DNA from: an uncultured bacterium
GTDB lineage: Bacteria; Oederibacteriota; PGYV01; Palsa-1178
Length of the DNA: 64,000 nucleotides
Direction: 5' to 3'
NCBI GenBank assembly: GCA_937889595.1
Contig: CALAOR010000020.1
Location: 1 to 64,000 of the forward strand
Part shown: piece after piece, positions 8,935 to 18,076 of the stretch
Layout: the number at the start of each line of letters is the position of its first letter
Position numbering within the stretch: position 1 is the first letter of the stretch
Program-made: the position numbers and the translations under genes
The notes under the pieces: generated by a model
The model's database searches: none
Told to the model about the DNA's origin: nothing
The model's input: the letters and a program-made list of their open reading frames with translations, nothing else

Positions 8935-9708
8935 TTACCTTTTAAACATGTTATCCTCGAACGCTGACACATCACTATAATACGCTTTAGCCGTTTCAGC
9001 CGACGACGGGTTTGTGTATATTTCGGCTTTCGGGTTTTTTATCAGTTCATATAATATCTCCGCCACTTCCTGCGGGGTTTGGCCGTTCATTGGAGGGGCT
9101 CCGGGGGGCGGAGCAGGAGTGCCGTGAAGGGCGTTTTTCGCAAAATCCGTCAGTACCACGCCCGGCATGACCAGTGAAACCTTTATTTCCGGGTGTGTGC
9201 GCCTTAAATCCATGCGCAGGTTGGCTGTCAAAGAGTTTACCATGGCTTTGGACGCGCTGTATGCCGAACGGAAGCCCGCAAAAGGCACCCTTCCCAAGAA
9301 TGAGGACACATTGATTATATGACCCTTGCCTCCGGCTTTAAAATAATCAGCCGCTATCTGGCTCCCGAAAAACACAGATTTTACATTGACGCTTATCATC
9401 TCGTCAAGGTCGCTTTCGGTTAATTCCATGAAAGTCCTTCCTATACCCTGGCCTGCGTTGTTCACCCAGACATCGATCCTCCCGAACTTTTTAATGGCTT
9501 CTTTTTTGATCCTTTCCATGTCAGAGCGTTTTGTGACATCAGCCCTGACAACCAGCGCGTCCTTGCCCGAAAGTGCGGCTGTTTGCTCAAGCCTCCCTGC
9601 ATTTCTGGCCGCCAGCACGACACTATACCCTTCCGCGCCAAGCTTTTTGCACAGTTCCGCGCCTATGCCTGAACTCGCTCCGGTTACAACTATGACTTTT
9701 TTCTCCAT
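8935..9708 (-). CDS. Short-chain dehydrogenase/reductase
   Basis: 257 aa classical SDR. The cofactor motif TGASSGIG (9-16), NNAG (83-86), N109, S135/S136 and the catalytic Y150-X3-K154 (SAYSASK) are all present, so the enzyme should be an active NAD(P)-dependent alcohol/ketone oxidoreductase. A Pro-rich insert (about 199-209) is unremarkable for the family. The substrate cannot be read from sequence. GGGAGA lies 8 bases before ATG. It follows the PorV-TPR gene by 39 bases and may be cotranscribed with it, without obvious functional connection. Confidence 0.88.
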   Translation of the reverse strand: MEKKVIVVTGASSGIGAELCKKLGAEGYSVVLAARNAGRLEQTAALSGKDALVVRADVTKRSDMERIKKEAIKKFGRIDVWVNNAGQGIGRTFMELTESDLDEMISVNVKSVFFGSQIAADYFKAGGKGHIINVSSFLGRVPFAGFRSAYSASKAMVNSLTANLRMDLRRTHPEIKVSLVMPGVVLTDFAKNALHGTPAPPPGAPPMNGQTPQEVAEILYELIKNPKAEIYTNPSSAETAKAYYSDVSAFEDNMFKR

Positions 9709-9747
9709 GTCAGAATTCTCCCGTGTGTTTTATCACAACTGTAAGTT

Positions 9748-10986
9748 TTATTCCCTGCTATTTTTCTTCAACCATGATTTTACGGCGCTATCGTCCGGTT
9801 TTAATTTCAAATACGCCTGGAAACACCTGAATGCCTCGACGTTATTCTTTTTTTTCACCATCACCGCGCCGAGCCGCTTCCATGCTTCCGCGTAATTGAA
9901 GTCAGCATCGAGTATTTCCCTGTATTGCTTTTCAGCGGCGTCCAGATTTCCCGCATTCTCGTAACTGCCTCCCTGTGCCAGCATGGCAAAAAGTTCCTTT
10001 GTTGTTTTTTCCGGTTTTTTTGTCCTGCTGTCTGTCACGCGCCTGGCGGGTTTTAACATTTCAACTTCCTGGCTGGGCAATGAAAAATCCATATTTAAGG
10101 TCACGCGGTGCGTGGTTCCCAGTTCCCCAAAAGGCACATACGCGTAATCTATTGAGTAATCATTAAAAGCAACTCCCGCCCCGGCTGATAATCCGGTCAT
10201 GCCCCCGGTGTTATTTGTCCCGAATTTCAGCCTGTAGCCAGCGCGCAAAGAGAACATCTTAAGAAAAACATACTCGGCGCCGGCGCTGGCATAAGGCGCG
10301 TCCCTGAATATATAGTCCATATCCGCTGCAATTGTGAGTTTGTGTTCCCTGGTGCTTAATGCAAGCATGGATGCTCCGCCTCTAACTGCCATGGGCATGG
10401 AATATGATCCCGCCGTCCCTATATTTTGCAGGGTCAATCCGGCTGCAAATGCCTCGATTTTGTACAGCATAGCAAGATCAAGTCCAAGGCCTGTATACGA
10501 AAAAGTGTCTATAACCTGCGTGGAGAACTTCACTGACATGCCCGCTGATAATTCCCGGCCTAACGGCATACCGTAGCCTCCAAGCACTGTCAGGTCATAA
10601 GGATTAATGGAACCGCCGGGTAATCCTCCGGATTCGTTAACCCTGTTAAAAGTCCCGTAATTCATAAAAAAAATATCAAATCCGATAACACCGGGCCCCG
10701 AAGGAAAAGCAGCCAAAATGTTCTGATAAGACGAATCCATGAACCACTTGTCAAAAGCCGCGCTTACCTTTATTTTATTTATCCGGGATAAACCCGCGGG
10801 GTTCCAATAAACAGCGCTTGCGTCGTCAGCTACGGCGGTAAAAGCGCCTGCCATAGCCTCGGCCCTGGCTCCGACTCCCGAAGTAAGCTCGGGAAATATG
10901 ATGCCCGCGCTGTTATTTACCGCCGCAAAAGACGCGGCTATGGGAATTGACATTATCATGGATATCATCAATAAATGTTTTTTCAT
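9748..10986 (-). CDS. PorV/UPF0164-family outer-membrane protein with C-terminal TPR
   Basis: 412 aa. A signal peptide (about residues 1-21) precedes a beta-barrel of the PorV/PorQ (UPF0164) type, recognisable by GVGARAEAMAGAFTAVADDA and VYWNPAGL near the mature N-terminus. Roughly the last 75 residues form TPR-like helices (DAAEKQYREIL, AEAWKRLGAVMV). The start codon overlaps the stop of the giant stalk protein in an ATGA, so the two are translationally coupled. PorV proteins shuttle or anchor C-terminal-domain cargo in type IX secretion. That role here is inferred from the pairing, because no core type IX genes are in the window. The second such pair is at 54139-55676. Confidence 0.82.
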   Translation of the reverse strand: MKKHLLMISMIMSIPIAASFAAVNNSAGIIFPELTSGVGARAEAMAGAFTAVADDASAVYWNPAGLSRINKIKVSAAFDKWFMDSSYQNILAAFPSGPGVIGFDIFFMNYGTFNRVNESGGLPGGSINPYDLTVLGGYGMPLGRELSAGMSVKFSTQVIDTFSYTGLGLDLAMLYKIEAFAAGLTLQNIGTAGSYSMPMAVRGGASMLALSTREHKLTIAADMDYIFRDAPYASAGAEYVFLKMFSLRAGYRLKFGTNNTGGMTGLSAGAGVAFNDYSIDYAYVPFGELGTTHRVTLNMDFSLPSQEVEMLKPARRVTDSRTKKPEKTTKELFAMLAQGGSYENAGNLDAAEKQYREILDADFNYAEAWKRLGAVMVKKKNNVEAFRCFQAYLKLKPDDSAVKSWLKKNSRE

Positions 10987-13900
10987 TTTGATTTTACCAC
11001 CAGGAACTTATTGACATTAAATTTAATGTCCGCGCCCGACGTTGTTTTTGCCCTGATCAGGTAATAATAAACTCCGGGCGAAAATTTGTCCAGGCCGATC
11101 GTAAACCTGTTATAATCCGAAACCGCTCCCTGCTGGTTAAATGTAGCAACCTGCATGCCTGCGGTGTTATAAATGTAAATATATACCTGCGCGTCTTCAG
11201 TAAGTGAATACGCTATGCTCACCGATATCACGGCAGGTTGGGGGAAAACATAGGATTCGCCCGTGTTTGCCTTTTTATAATAATACGTTTCCGTGGGCGT
11301 TATGGTATGCGTCAATGTCGCAGTTGTGGTTATGGTCGCTATGAGCGTCAGTGTGATTGTAGCGGTTATAGTGAAGGTGGGCGTAAATGTGGCCGTAACA
11401 GTGGAAGTGTCTGTTATGGTGGACGTATATGTACCGGTTGCGGTATAAGTCGGGGTAAAAGTCGCGCTGGCCGTGCTTGTCTGCGTGACCGTATAAGTCG
11501 GGGAGATGGTTATTGTCCGCGTGGCTGTAAAGGTACCAGTTGCTGAAAGCGTATCTGTGGCCGTAAAAGTCAGTGTGCTTGTCATGGTTCCCGTGAAGGT
11601 CGGCGTAAATGTGTTTGTAACGGTCGACGTGTTTGTATTAGTGAATGAATATGTCTGTGTCACGGTGAAAGTCGGGGTAAAAGTCGGGCTGGACGAACTT
11701 GTCAGAGTGGCTGTATAAGTCGGAGAGTTTGTATACGTCACAGTAAAAGTCTGGGTTGGGGTAAATGTCGGTGAATCGGTCCATGTTTGGGTTATTGTTG
11801 GAGTAGCGGTAAATGTGGGGGAAACTGTCCACGTTTTTGAGATCGTTGATGTCTGCGTTATGGTATATGTCCGGGTGATCGTGGCGGTTATGGTGCTGGT
11901 AGTAGTAATTGACGAAGTCGTTGTCCGGGTAAATGTGGGCGAAGCAGTATGGGTCTGCGTCACAGTGCGGGTATAGGTATTTGTCCCCGTTTGTGTAACT
12001 GTCGGGGTCACTGTATATGTCGGCGACGGTGTGCGTGTCGGGGTGATGGTCCTTGTGGGCGAAATCGTGGGAGTTGGAGTCGGATTTAAAAACATTATAA
12101 TAGTGTTGCTGATACCCTTTATGGACGGCTGCGACGCATCTGTAACCATTATTGTCTGCGCCTGCGGGTTTGATGTGCCGAATGTTACGCTGAAAGTCCT
12201 TATGCCGGCATCGGATAACGTAAACGCGGAATCAACGGGCAGTATGGCAAGCGGGTCGGATGAAGTAAAATGCACCGTGCCTGTATAATTGGCCATTGTC
12301 TCGCCATAAGCGTCTTTTGCCCTGACTATGGCGTTAACAGGCGTATTTATACTTGCCGTAGATGGTATTGAAACCGCAAAAGAAATTACAGGCAGTCCGG
12401 TAATGGCGGCAGATGTGGAAACCGCGTCCGGATTCGTCACTGTCGCGGTCACAAAATGCTGCAGATATGCCCCGAGGGCGAGCGTAAGATATGTGGTTGC
12501 CAATCCGTTTGCATCCGTGTATACGGTAACCGGCGACATGGAACCGCGGTTAACGGAAAAATCCACCCGCTTGTTGACAAGTAAAGCTGGAGCGCCGTTC
12601 TGATCCACTATCTGCGCGGAAACTGTGACTGATGAACCTGCGGCGGCGTTGACGGCGGCCAAAGGTGAAACACTTACATAGTAAGCTGTGGAGACTGTCA
12701 GTGTGGCGCTTGCAGGTCCAAGCGGCGCTACAGCGCTGGTATCCATGCCTCTTAAAATATATGTATTGGGGAAATGTGATTTTACGTCAACCTGGGCCGC
12801 TCCGCTTGAGTCAAGGGTGGCAGTGACGCTGTTATACCAGTTTATCCCGCCATTTACCGAGAAAAATACATTACTTGTCCCCGCAGGCTGGGTTACATAT
12901 ACATAAACATGGTCATGCCCAACCGGCGCCGGCGCGTTGTAGTTCCCTGCGTCTTTCGCGTTCAGGAAGATTGAAACTGATTTATCGGCGCCTGATGCGA
13001 CCGGATTCGGAAGGATTGAATATGAAGCGGCGACCGCCGAGCCGGCAATTGTAATTGTCTTGCCGAGCAGCCCTGTGGAATTAAGTATGCAGTAATTCAG
13101 TGCAGCCGAAGTGCTCTTTGTCCTGAAAACAACCGTGACCTGCCCGGATGAATTCGTGCTATTGCCTGTTGGAGTGATTGCGCTGTCGCCCAAGCCGCCT
13201 TCAACCTGCGCGGTAAACGTGATAAATTTATTGGAAACTGCATTTCCGTATATGTCCGTTATCACGGCCGTAATCGTGACTGATTGCCCGGCAGTCACAG
13301 CATATTTATTGGAAAAACCATCAAGGATCGCCGGGTCATTTGGTATTGTGGTAACGGAAGCTTTTCCCGGGGTCAACCCAGCGCTTAAAGCCGTGATGGT
13401 CACATTGGCTGCCGCAACTGTCTCAAGGCAGTAAATGTCAGCCCTACCGTCGGTCATTCCCGCGTCAAGAACCTGCGTGTAATTCAAACCGTCGGACGAG
13501 AACTTCATGGTTGAAGAAAGCGAACTTATTTGGACGCTGCCCGACTGATATGTATTGTTGCCTGATGAATCCTTTGACTGAACCGTATATATTACGGCAA
13601 TTCCTGCTTTGGCTGTAGAAGAAACGGGCGTAAACCCAAGCGCTGTTGCAGGGGCGTTATTCACATATACCTGCGCAAACGCAGTGGTTATTCCGGCGGC
13701 TGTTGCCTGCACAGTTACGGTTTCCGCGGTCGTGTCGATTATGAGTATGTTTCTTTGAACGGCGCCGGTAAACGCGATTGCGGACAGCCATGTGGCCCCG
13801 TTATCAGACGAAAATTTAAGCGTACCCGACCCGGAAGTCAGGTTGATCGTCCTGCCGTCGGGCACAAAATTAGCGTAAGCATCTTCTATATTGACTATCA

Positions 13901-15869
13901 TGGAACCCTGGACATTGGTTTCCGTCGACAACCATCCCGGAATAATTCCCAGCTTTGCTGACGGCCCCGCCACGAAATTTACCGCTATAATTTTGCTTAA
14001 ATTCCCGGACCGTACCGTTATATCCGCGACCCCCGCTTTTGTTGATGAAATGACGGTTTTTGCATTTCCAGCGCCGTCTGTAATAGCCTTCACATTCAGG
14101 CTGACCGCGACAGGCGCTATCACATCCTCGGCCCTGTCCGATATAAAATCCGTCAGCGCGTATGAAACCGGCACGCTGCCCGGAGCGAATAAATTGGCGG
14201 TAATTGTGCAGGAATTTATTCCGTTGGCAATTATACTGCCTGAAGGGTTCGCGGACAGATTCATGTCCTTTATTATCCAGATGTAATTATTAAGAGGTGG
14301 AGGCGCGCTGATACCGCCGCTGCCCTGATTAGCCGCGACCGAGCCGTCAAGACTGACCGCATTTGTGAAAGGTATGACGTTATTGTTGGAGAAAAAATTC
14401 TTAAGTATGTTGCCGCTTGAATCTTTAATCGCTATATTGTCATAAAGGGCGTTGAAAGTCCCGGCGCTGTTTGATGGCGCGCCGTTTTGTCCCGCGTTTC
14501 CCGTATCCTGGGCCAAATTGAGCTGATTATATGTGCTTCCTGACAATACCCCTATGTCAAATTTTCTGTGATACCACGTCCCGCCGGCATATGCCGACAG
14601 ATCCATAGAAGGATGGCACCTGATCGCGTTCTGGTCCTTTATGTAGCTTTGCGTTGCCTGTCCGTAATCCCTTAATGTACCGAAAACAGCGCCGGCCATA
14701 TCAGCGCCGGTAAAAAAATCCGCGTTATATGAAGGCATGAAAACATCATATTCGAGATACGCGTTCGCAGGTATTGCGGTATTTGCCGGAGCTGATACCC
14801 TCAGGTAAATATACTGGTACAGATTTGCCGACGGCAGATAAGAAGTTAAAAGCAGGGGCTGATTATACGAGTTAAAATTGCTGTTCACGGCTATCAAATG
14901 GCTTACCGCGTTAATCGTAGGAGCGGATACGTCATTTACGGTTATTGTCTGTGTTCCCGCGGTATTTAATGTAACCGGAAATATCCTATTGCCGTAATCG
15001 CCCGGTAAAAATGCGGAATTAGAAGGCAGAACAGCGCCCGCGTCAGTCGACGCAAAATGAACGGTTCCCGTGTAATTATCAACTATATTATTATACAGGT
15101 CCTGGGCGGTAACAGCTATGTTAAAACCCGTGCCCGGGTTTGCAGTGGACGGGGAATCCACGGTGAATTTTGAAATTATGCCGCTTGATACCGCGATCGC
15201 GTTGCTCGAACCGGATATTGAAGGATTAACGAGGTCCGCCGCACTGACAACCTGTGTGCCTTTTGTCTTGAGTATAACGGCCAGTACTTTGCTGCCATTG
15301 TCATCCCTTTGAAAGGCAGTGTCGGGAGGAATCACCGATAAAGCGTCGGTCGACTGAAATGACGCTGTCCCCGCGTAAAGCACGGTAAGGTTGTTAAAAT
15401 CATCCTTGGCTGTCACCGTGATATAAAAAACCTGGCCCGCGCTCACCACAGAAGGCGCGGAAATGGAAAAAAACGAAGTTGATGCGGCTGAAACCGTCAG
15501 CACATTGGAACCGCTGACAGAAGGCGTATTTAAGTCAAAAGCCGTTATTGACTGATCCCCCGCGCCCATGATCTGTACCGGAAAAACATGCACTCCCCCG
15601 TCTATAGGCTGAAATATATATGATGAAGGCAGGTATGAAAGTGTTGAAGAACTAAAATCTATCTCGCCGGCATAATCCGTGACAGTCGTTCCGGAAATTG
15701 ATTTTGCCGTGACTGTTATATAAAATATATTACCGGCTGTCGCGGATGGGGGGACAATAACTTCAAGATAAACGGCCGTATCACCGTATGAAAAGGCGGC
15801 AACAGCCGATAATAAAACACAAATTGTAATAAATTTAATAATAACAAACCTTAATGTCCTAAAATTCAA
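10983..15869 (-). CDS. Giant exported surface protein with Ig-like repeats, Thr-X stalk and C-terminal sorting-like domain
   Basis: 1628 aa from a TTG start, chosen because GAGGTG lies 5 bases upstream and the protein then begins with a typical signal peptide (NFRTLRFVIIKFITICVLLS). The body has many immunoglobulin/invasin-like beta domains; ITVTAK, VHFASTDA and VSAQIVDQNG phrases recur, including three N-terminal copies of about 95 residues. Next comes a tract of about 265 residues in which nearly every second residue is Thr (11290-12088). The last 90 residues (starting YVFPQPA, ending KFLVVKSK) form a FlgD-Ig/type-A-sorting-like domain with the SPGVYYYLI turn typical of type IX cargo. It is probably a surface adhesin or matrix protein; ligand unknown. 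It is coupled to the PorV-TPR gene. Confidence 0.85.
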   Translation of the reverse strand: MNFRTLRFVIIKFITICVLLSAVAAFSYGDTAVYLEVIVPPSATAGNIFYITVTAKSISGTTVTDYAGEIDFSSSTLSYLPSSYIFQPIDGGVHVFPVQIMGAGDQSITAFDLNTPSVSGSNVLTVSAASTSFFSISAPSVVSAGQVFYITVTAKDDFNNLTVLYAGTASFQSTDALSVIPPDTAFQRDDNGSKVLAVILKTKGTQVVSAADLVNPSISGSSNAIAVSSGIISKFTVDSPSTANPGTGFNIAVTAQDLYNNIVDNYTGTVHFASTDAGAVLPSNSAFLPGDYGNRIFPVTLNTAGTQTITVNDVSAPTINAVSHLIAVNSNFNSYNQPLLLTSYLPSANLYQYIYLRVSAPANTAIPANAYLEYDVFMPSYNADFFTGADMAGAVFGTLRDYGQATQSYIKDQNAIRCHPSMDLSAYAGGTWYHRKFDIGVLSGSTYNQLNLAQDTGNAGQNGAPSNSAGTFNALYDNIAIKDSSGNILKNFFSNNNVIPFTNAVSLDGSVAANQGSGGISAPPPLNNYIWIIKDMNLSANPSGSIIANGINSCTITANLFAPGSVPVSYALTDFISDRAEDVIAPVAVSLNVKAITDGAGNAKTVISSTKAGVADITVRSGNLSKIIAVNFVAGPSAKLGIIPGWLSTETNVQGSMIVNIEDAYANFVPDGRTINLTSGSGTLKFSSDNGATWLSAIAFTGAVQRNILIIDTTAETVTVQATAAGITTAFAQVYVNNAPATALGFTPVSSTAKAGIAVIYTVQSKDSSGNNTYQSGSVQISSLSSTMKFSSDGLNYTQVLDAGMTDGRADIYCLETVAAANVTITALSAGLTPGKASVTTIPNDPAILDGFSNKYAVTAGQSVTITAVITDIYGNAVSNKFITFTAQVEGGLGDSAITPTGNSTNSSGQVTVVFRTKSTSAALNYCILNSTGLLGKTITIAGSAVAASYSILPNPVASGADKSVSIFLNAKDAGNYNAPAPVGHDHVYVYVTQPAGTSNVFFSVNGGINWYNSVTATLDSSGAAQVDVKSHFPNTYILRGMDTSAVAPLGPASATLTVSTAYYVSVSPLAAVNAAAGSSVTVSAQIVDQNGAPALLVNKRVDFSVNRGSMSPVTVYTDANGLATTYLTLALGAYLQHFVTATVTNPDAVSTSAAITGLPVISFAVSIPSTASINTPVNAIVRAKDAYGETMANYTGTVHFTSSDPLAILPVDSAFTLSDAGIRTFSVTFGTSNPQAQTIMVTDASQPSIKGISNTIIMFLNPTPTPTISPTRTITPTRTPSPTYTVTPTVTQTGTNTYTRTVTQTHTASPTFTRTTTSSITTTSTITATITRTYTITQTSTISKTWTVSPTFTATPTITQTWTDSPTFTPTQTFTVTYTNSPTYTATLTSSSSPTFTPTFTVTQTYSFTNTNTSTVTNTFTPTFTGTMTSTLTFTATDTLSATGTFTATRTITISPTYTVTQTSTASATFTPTYTATGTYTSTITDTSTVTATFTPTFTITATITLTLIATITTTATLTHTITPTETYYYKKANTGESYVFPQPAVISVSIAYSLTEDAQVYIYIYNTAGMQVATFNQQGAVSDYNRFTIGLDKFSPGVYYYLIRAKTTSGADIKFNVNKFLVVKSK
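11290..12088 (-). repeat. Low-complexity Thr-X coding tract
   Basis: About 800 bases encode an alternating Thr-X stalk (X mostly Pro, Val, Ile, Phe, Ala or Ser, with phrases such as SPTFTPTFTVTQT). The DNA shows related, imperfect units but no fixed-length tandem period, so slippage within the gene is likely. The same composition occurs at about 54211-54411 and 34516-34650. Confidence 0.85.
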
Positions 15870-15899
15870 TTTATCACCTCTATATTTTGCCTCATTATA

Positions 15900-15927
15900 A
15901 TTATAGCAAATTATCGGCAATATTCAA
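15900..15927 (-). promoter_or_regulatory. Sigma-70 promoter of the stalk/PorV operon
   Basis: -35 TTGAAT (15927-15922), 16-base spacer, and a perfect -10 TATAAT (15905-15900) lie just upstream of the TTG start, giving a leader of roughly 24 nt that contains the GAGGTG ribosome site. The long upstream frame that begins at 15920 would start inside this promoter, which supports the TTG start. Confidence 0.7.
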
Positions 15928-16016
15928 GAAAAACATGGCAAAAATGTGACAAAATATCTATGTGGTAAAACGTTTGTTTTTAATGATGGGACTTCATGGA
16001 AGTCATGACAAAACAA

Positions 16017-16329
16017 TTATTTAATGGTATTTTCTCCAAGATAACGTTCAACTTCAGCGATCATATTGTAGACATCGTGAAGTTTGGACCTGTCCCTTGT
16101 TTTAGCAAGCAGTGTTGCGATTTCGACCTTTTTTTTGGCCGGTGTCCCAAGTAATGAGTCGCACATGCCAAAAGCCGCTGCGATCTTCATCATTCCCATT
16201 TCCCACTTCACTTCATTTTCCTGTGCGGCAGGAGGATATATAAGTTCCGGATCCCTGGCACTGCGGTATATTTCAAGCCAGCTCTTTATATTTTCGAGGA
16301 AATCCTGTGTGTCGATTGTACAACTCCAT
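16017..16329 (-). CDS. Small unrecognised protein, paralogue of the 22246-22557 gene, apparent frameshift at its start
   Basis: About 100 aa. The intact part shares a clear pattern with the gene at 22246-22557: DFxExI..W..IY, then W..G..K...A....D.L.GTP, then V+.++..VE.YL. No standard start codon fits the full conserved frame. An ATG GAG at 16329 opens in another frame and stops after 18 codons. Removing one T of the TT at 16322-16323 would give MECTIDTQDF, matching MECVVMDKNDF of the paralogue. Alternatives are initiation at ATC (16316), which aligns with an internal Met of the paralogue behind GGAG, or at GTG (16211), which would lose the N-terminal third. Function unknown; predicted all-helical. 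It follows the thioredoxin-like gene by 6 bases. Confidence 0.6.
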
Positions 16330-16335
16330 AATTTT

Positions 16336-16752
16336 TTATTTTGCCGCCGCAGGCACTGTAACGTCCACGGCGGCTGGCCGGGTCAAAGATGCCGGCACTC
16401 CTATGCCTTTCATTTTAAGGACATCTTTGATGGACCGGACGTCCAAAAGGCCTTCATACCTGAAAAAAACAGCGTCTTTGTCATCAAGGAAGATATTTGC
16501 CGGGAACTTTTTGATGTTATATTTTTTTATAAGATCTTCGCCGCCGTCCGATTTACCCGAATATGTGCTTATATCGACTTCGCTGCCGTATTCACTTTCA
16601 ATTTCATTGATTATGGGTTCCATACGCTGGCATATGTAACATTCCTTTGTGCTTATCTCCATGTATCTTACTTTCTTGCCGGTCATGCTTGCGCATCCCT
16701 GAAGAAGAAAAAGCACGGATAAAATAACCGCAATACTTCCCGCTTTGCCCAT
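16336..16752 (-). CDS. Thioredoxin-like lipoprotein
   Basis: 138 aa from the ATG that has GGGGGGA three bases upstream. A lipoprotein signal peptide ends in LLQGC. A thioredoxin-fold domain follows with the redox pair CYIC (in TKECYICQRM), a cis-Pro region (KKFPANIFLD) and a typical final strand and helix. The protein probably acts in the periplasm, anchored by lipid, either reducing disulfides or carrying electrons. A short Ala/Val/Pro tail ends it. It lies 13 bases after the glycosyltransferase gene and 6 before the small paralogous gene, so the three probably form an operon. Confidence 0.82.
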   Translation of the reverse strand: MGKAGSIAVILSVLFLLQGCASMTGKKVRYMEISTKECYICQRMEPIINEIESEYGSEVDISTYSGKSDGGEDLIKKYNIKKFPANIFLDDKDAVFFRYEGLLDVRSIKDVLKMKGIGVPASLTRPAAVDVTVPAAAK

Positions 16753-16765
16753 TAATCCCCCCAAA

Positions 16766-17962
16766 CTATTTTTCAGCATGTTTCTTATCCTCTATGACTT
16801 TTTCAAATTTGGCCAGAAGTTTCTTTGCCATGGATTCCGCGGACCATTCCTGTGCGTACGCCAAGGCTTCTTTTTTCTTTGCCGCATACAGGTTCCTGTC
16901 ATCGAGCATTTTTATTACAGCTTCGGTAAAATGATCCACATTCAGGTCCACGAGCAGCCCGCCTTTATCGCCGGCCATGACTTCGGCCACGCCCATTTGA
17001 CCCACCGCCACTACGGGGGTTCCGACAGCCATGGCTTCGGTTACAACCAAGCCCTGCGTTTCCGTCACTGACGCGAATGTAAAAAGATCGGCGGCCGCGT
17101 AACAGTTTACCCAGTCCTGAGGCTCAAAATATCCGAACCATAGTATGTCATTTTCAACGCTTTTTTCTTTTGCTGCGGCATGAACCGCATCTTCAGCGGG
17201 CCCCTTGCCCGCGACCATAAGCTTTATTTCTTTCCCGGGCTTTAAAGCTTTGACTTTCTTTAACACGTCAAAAAGAAAAGGGATGTTTTTTTCCTGGCCT
17301 ATCCTTCCCATGAAAAGGAATAAAATGGTGTCTTCCGGTATATTGTTCTTTTTCCTGAAGTCATTGCCGTCAAATTTCCTGAATTTATCCATCTTAATGC
17401 CCGTGGGATTGACAAGCACGGGTTTGGTCACGTTGTAGGTCATTAACAGGTCGTGCATCTGCGTCGACGGTGTTATATTCAGGTCCATTTTATTACAGTA
17501 CCACCTGGAGAACCATTTCGAGAAACTCCGCCCTATCGGAGCGGGTATAAACTTCAAATAATGCACATATGATTCAAACATCGTATGATATGTGTGTACT
17601 ATGGGGCAATTCATCTGTTTTGCCCATTTGACGGCTTCAATCCCCAGGGTAAAAGGCGTCTGTGTATGGATAATATCAAACTTGTGCACGAGTAACTCTT
17701 CCCTGATTTTCTTCCTCATTGACGGCGTCCACGGATCAGGAAACCTGTCTTCGGGGTCAAAAAACAGATAATGGGACTTCATCCTTATCACAAACTTTTC
17801 ATTTTCCTGGTCCTTAAAATCCTTCTGTTCAACCGGGAATTCAGGGGCCACGATTTTAACTTCGTGTCCGAGTTTCCTGTATTCATTCGCAAAAGTATCT
17901 ATTGAAGTCACAACCCCGTTAATGCGCGGCCTGTACGTATCTGTAACAATCGCTATTTTCAT
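16766..17962 (-). CDS. Glycosyltransferase family 4 (GT-B)
   Basis: 398 aa; ATG chosen because GGAGG lies 6 bases upstream (two TTG codons precede it). The N-terminal fold opens with MKIAIVTDTYRPRINGVVTS, typical of GT4 enzymes that build glycolipids or cell-surface polysaccharides. The C-terminal nucleotide-sugar domain has LFMGRIGQEKN and the E-X7-E type motif in ETQGLVVTEAMAVGTPVVA. No signal or membrane span is seen, so it is cytoplasmic or peripheral. The closest described relatives by pattern are diacylglycerol glucosyl- or mannosyltransferases, but the acceptor cannot be fixed. Confidence 0.88.
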   Translation of the reverse strand: MKIAIVTDTYRPRINGVVTSIDTFANEYRKLGHEVKIVAPEFPVEQKDFKDQENEKFVIRMKSHYLFFDPEDRFPDPWTPSMRKKIREELLVHKFDIIHTQTPFTLGIEAVKWAKQMNCPIVHTYHTMFESYVHYLKFIPAPIGRSFSKWFSRWYCNKMDLNITPSTQMHDLLMTYNVTKPVLVNPTGIKMDKFRKFDGNDFRKKNNIPEDTILFLFMGRIGQEKNIPFLFDVLKKVKALKPGKEIKLMVAGKGPAEDAVHAAAKEKSVENDILWFGYFEPQDWVNCYAAADLFTFASVTETQGLVVTEAMAVGTPVVAVGQMGVAEVMAGDKGGLLVDLNVDHFTEAVIKMLDDRNLYAAKKKEALAYAQEWSAESMAKKLLAKFEKVIEDKKHAEK

Positions 17963-17982
17963 CAACAACCTCCGTCTGTATA

Positions 17983-18051
17983 GTAGGGGCGGGACGAAAA
18001 CGCGCCCGTCCTTGGTTTGCCGCGTTGGGCGGGCTTTCGTCCCGCCCCTAC
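17983..18051. repeat. Inverted pair of GTAG-footed repeats (BIME-like)
   Basis: Perfect 17-bp arms (GTAGGGGCGGGACGAAA and its complement at 18035-18051) enclose a GC-rich core with further pairing. Both ends carry GTAG reading inward, as in paired REP units. It lies between the DUF2225 and glycosyltransferase genes and could also act as a transcription barrier, but there is no U tract. Confidence 0.7.
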
Positions 18052-18076
18052 AATAATCAAAACCATGTCCGCCGGG

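Noticed and set aside
11290-12088. CRISPR-like periodicity
   Set aside because: The repeated pattern is coding DNA for an alternating Thr-X tract with no constant repeat length and no unique spacers.
9748-15869. Complete type IX secretion system
   Set aside because: Only PorV-like and sorting-like domains are seen; none of the core membrane or motor genes is in the window.
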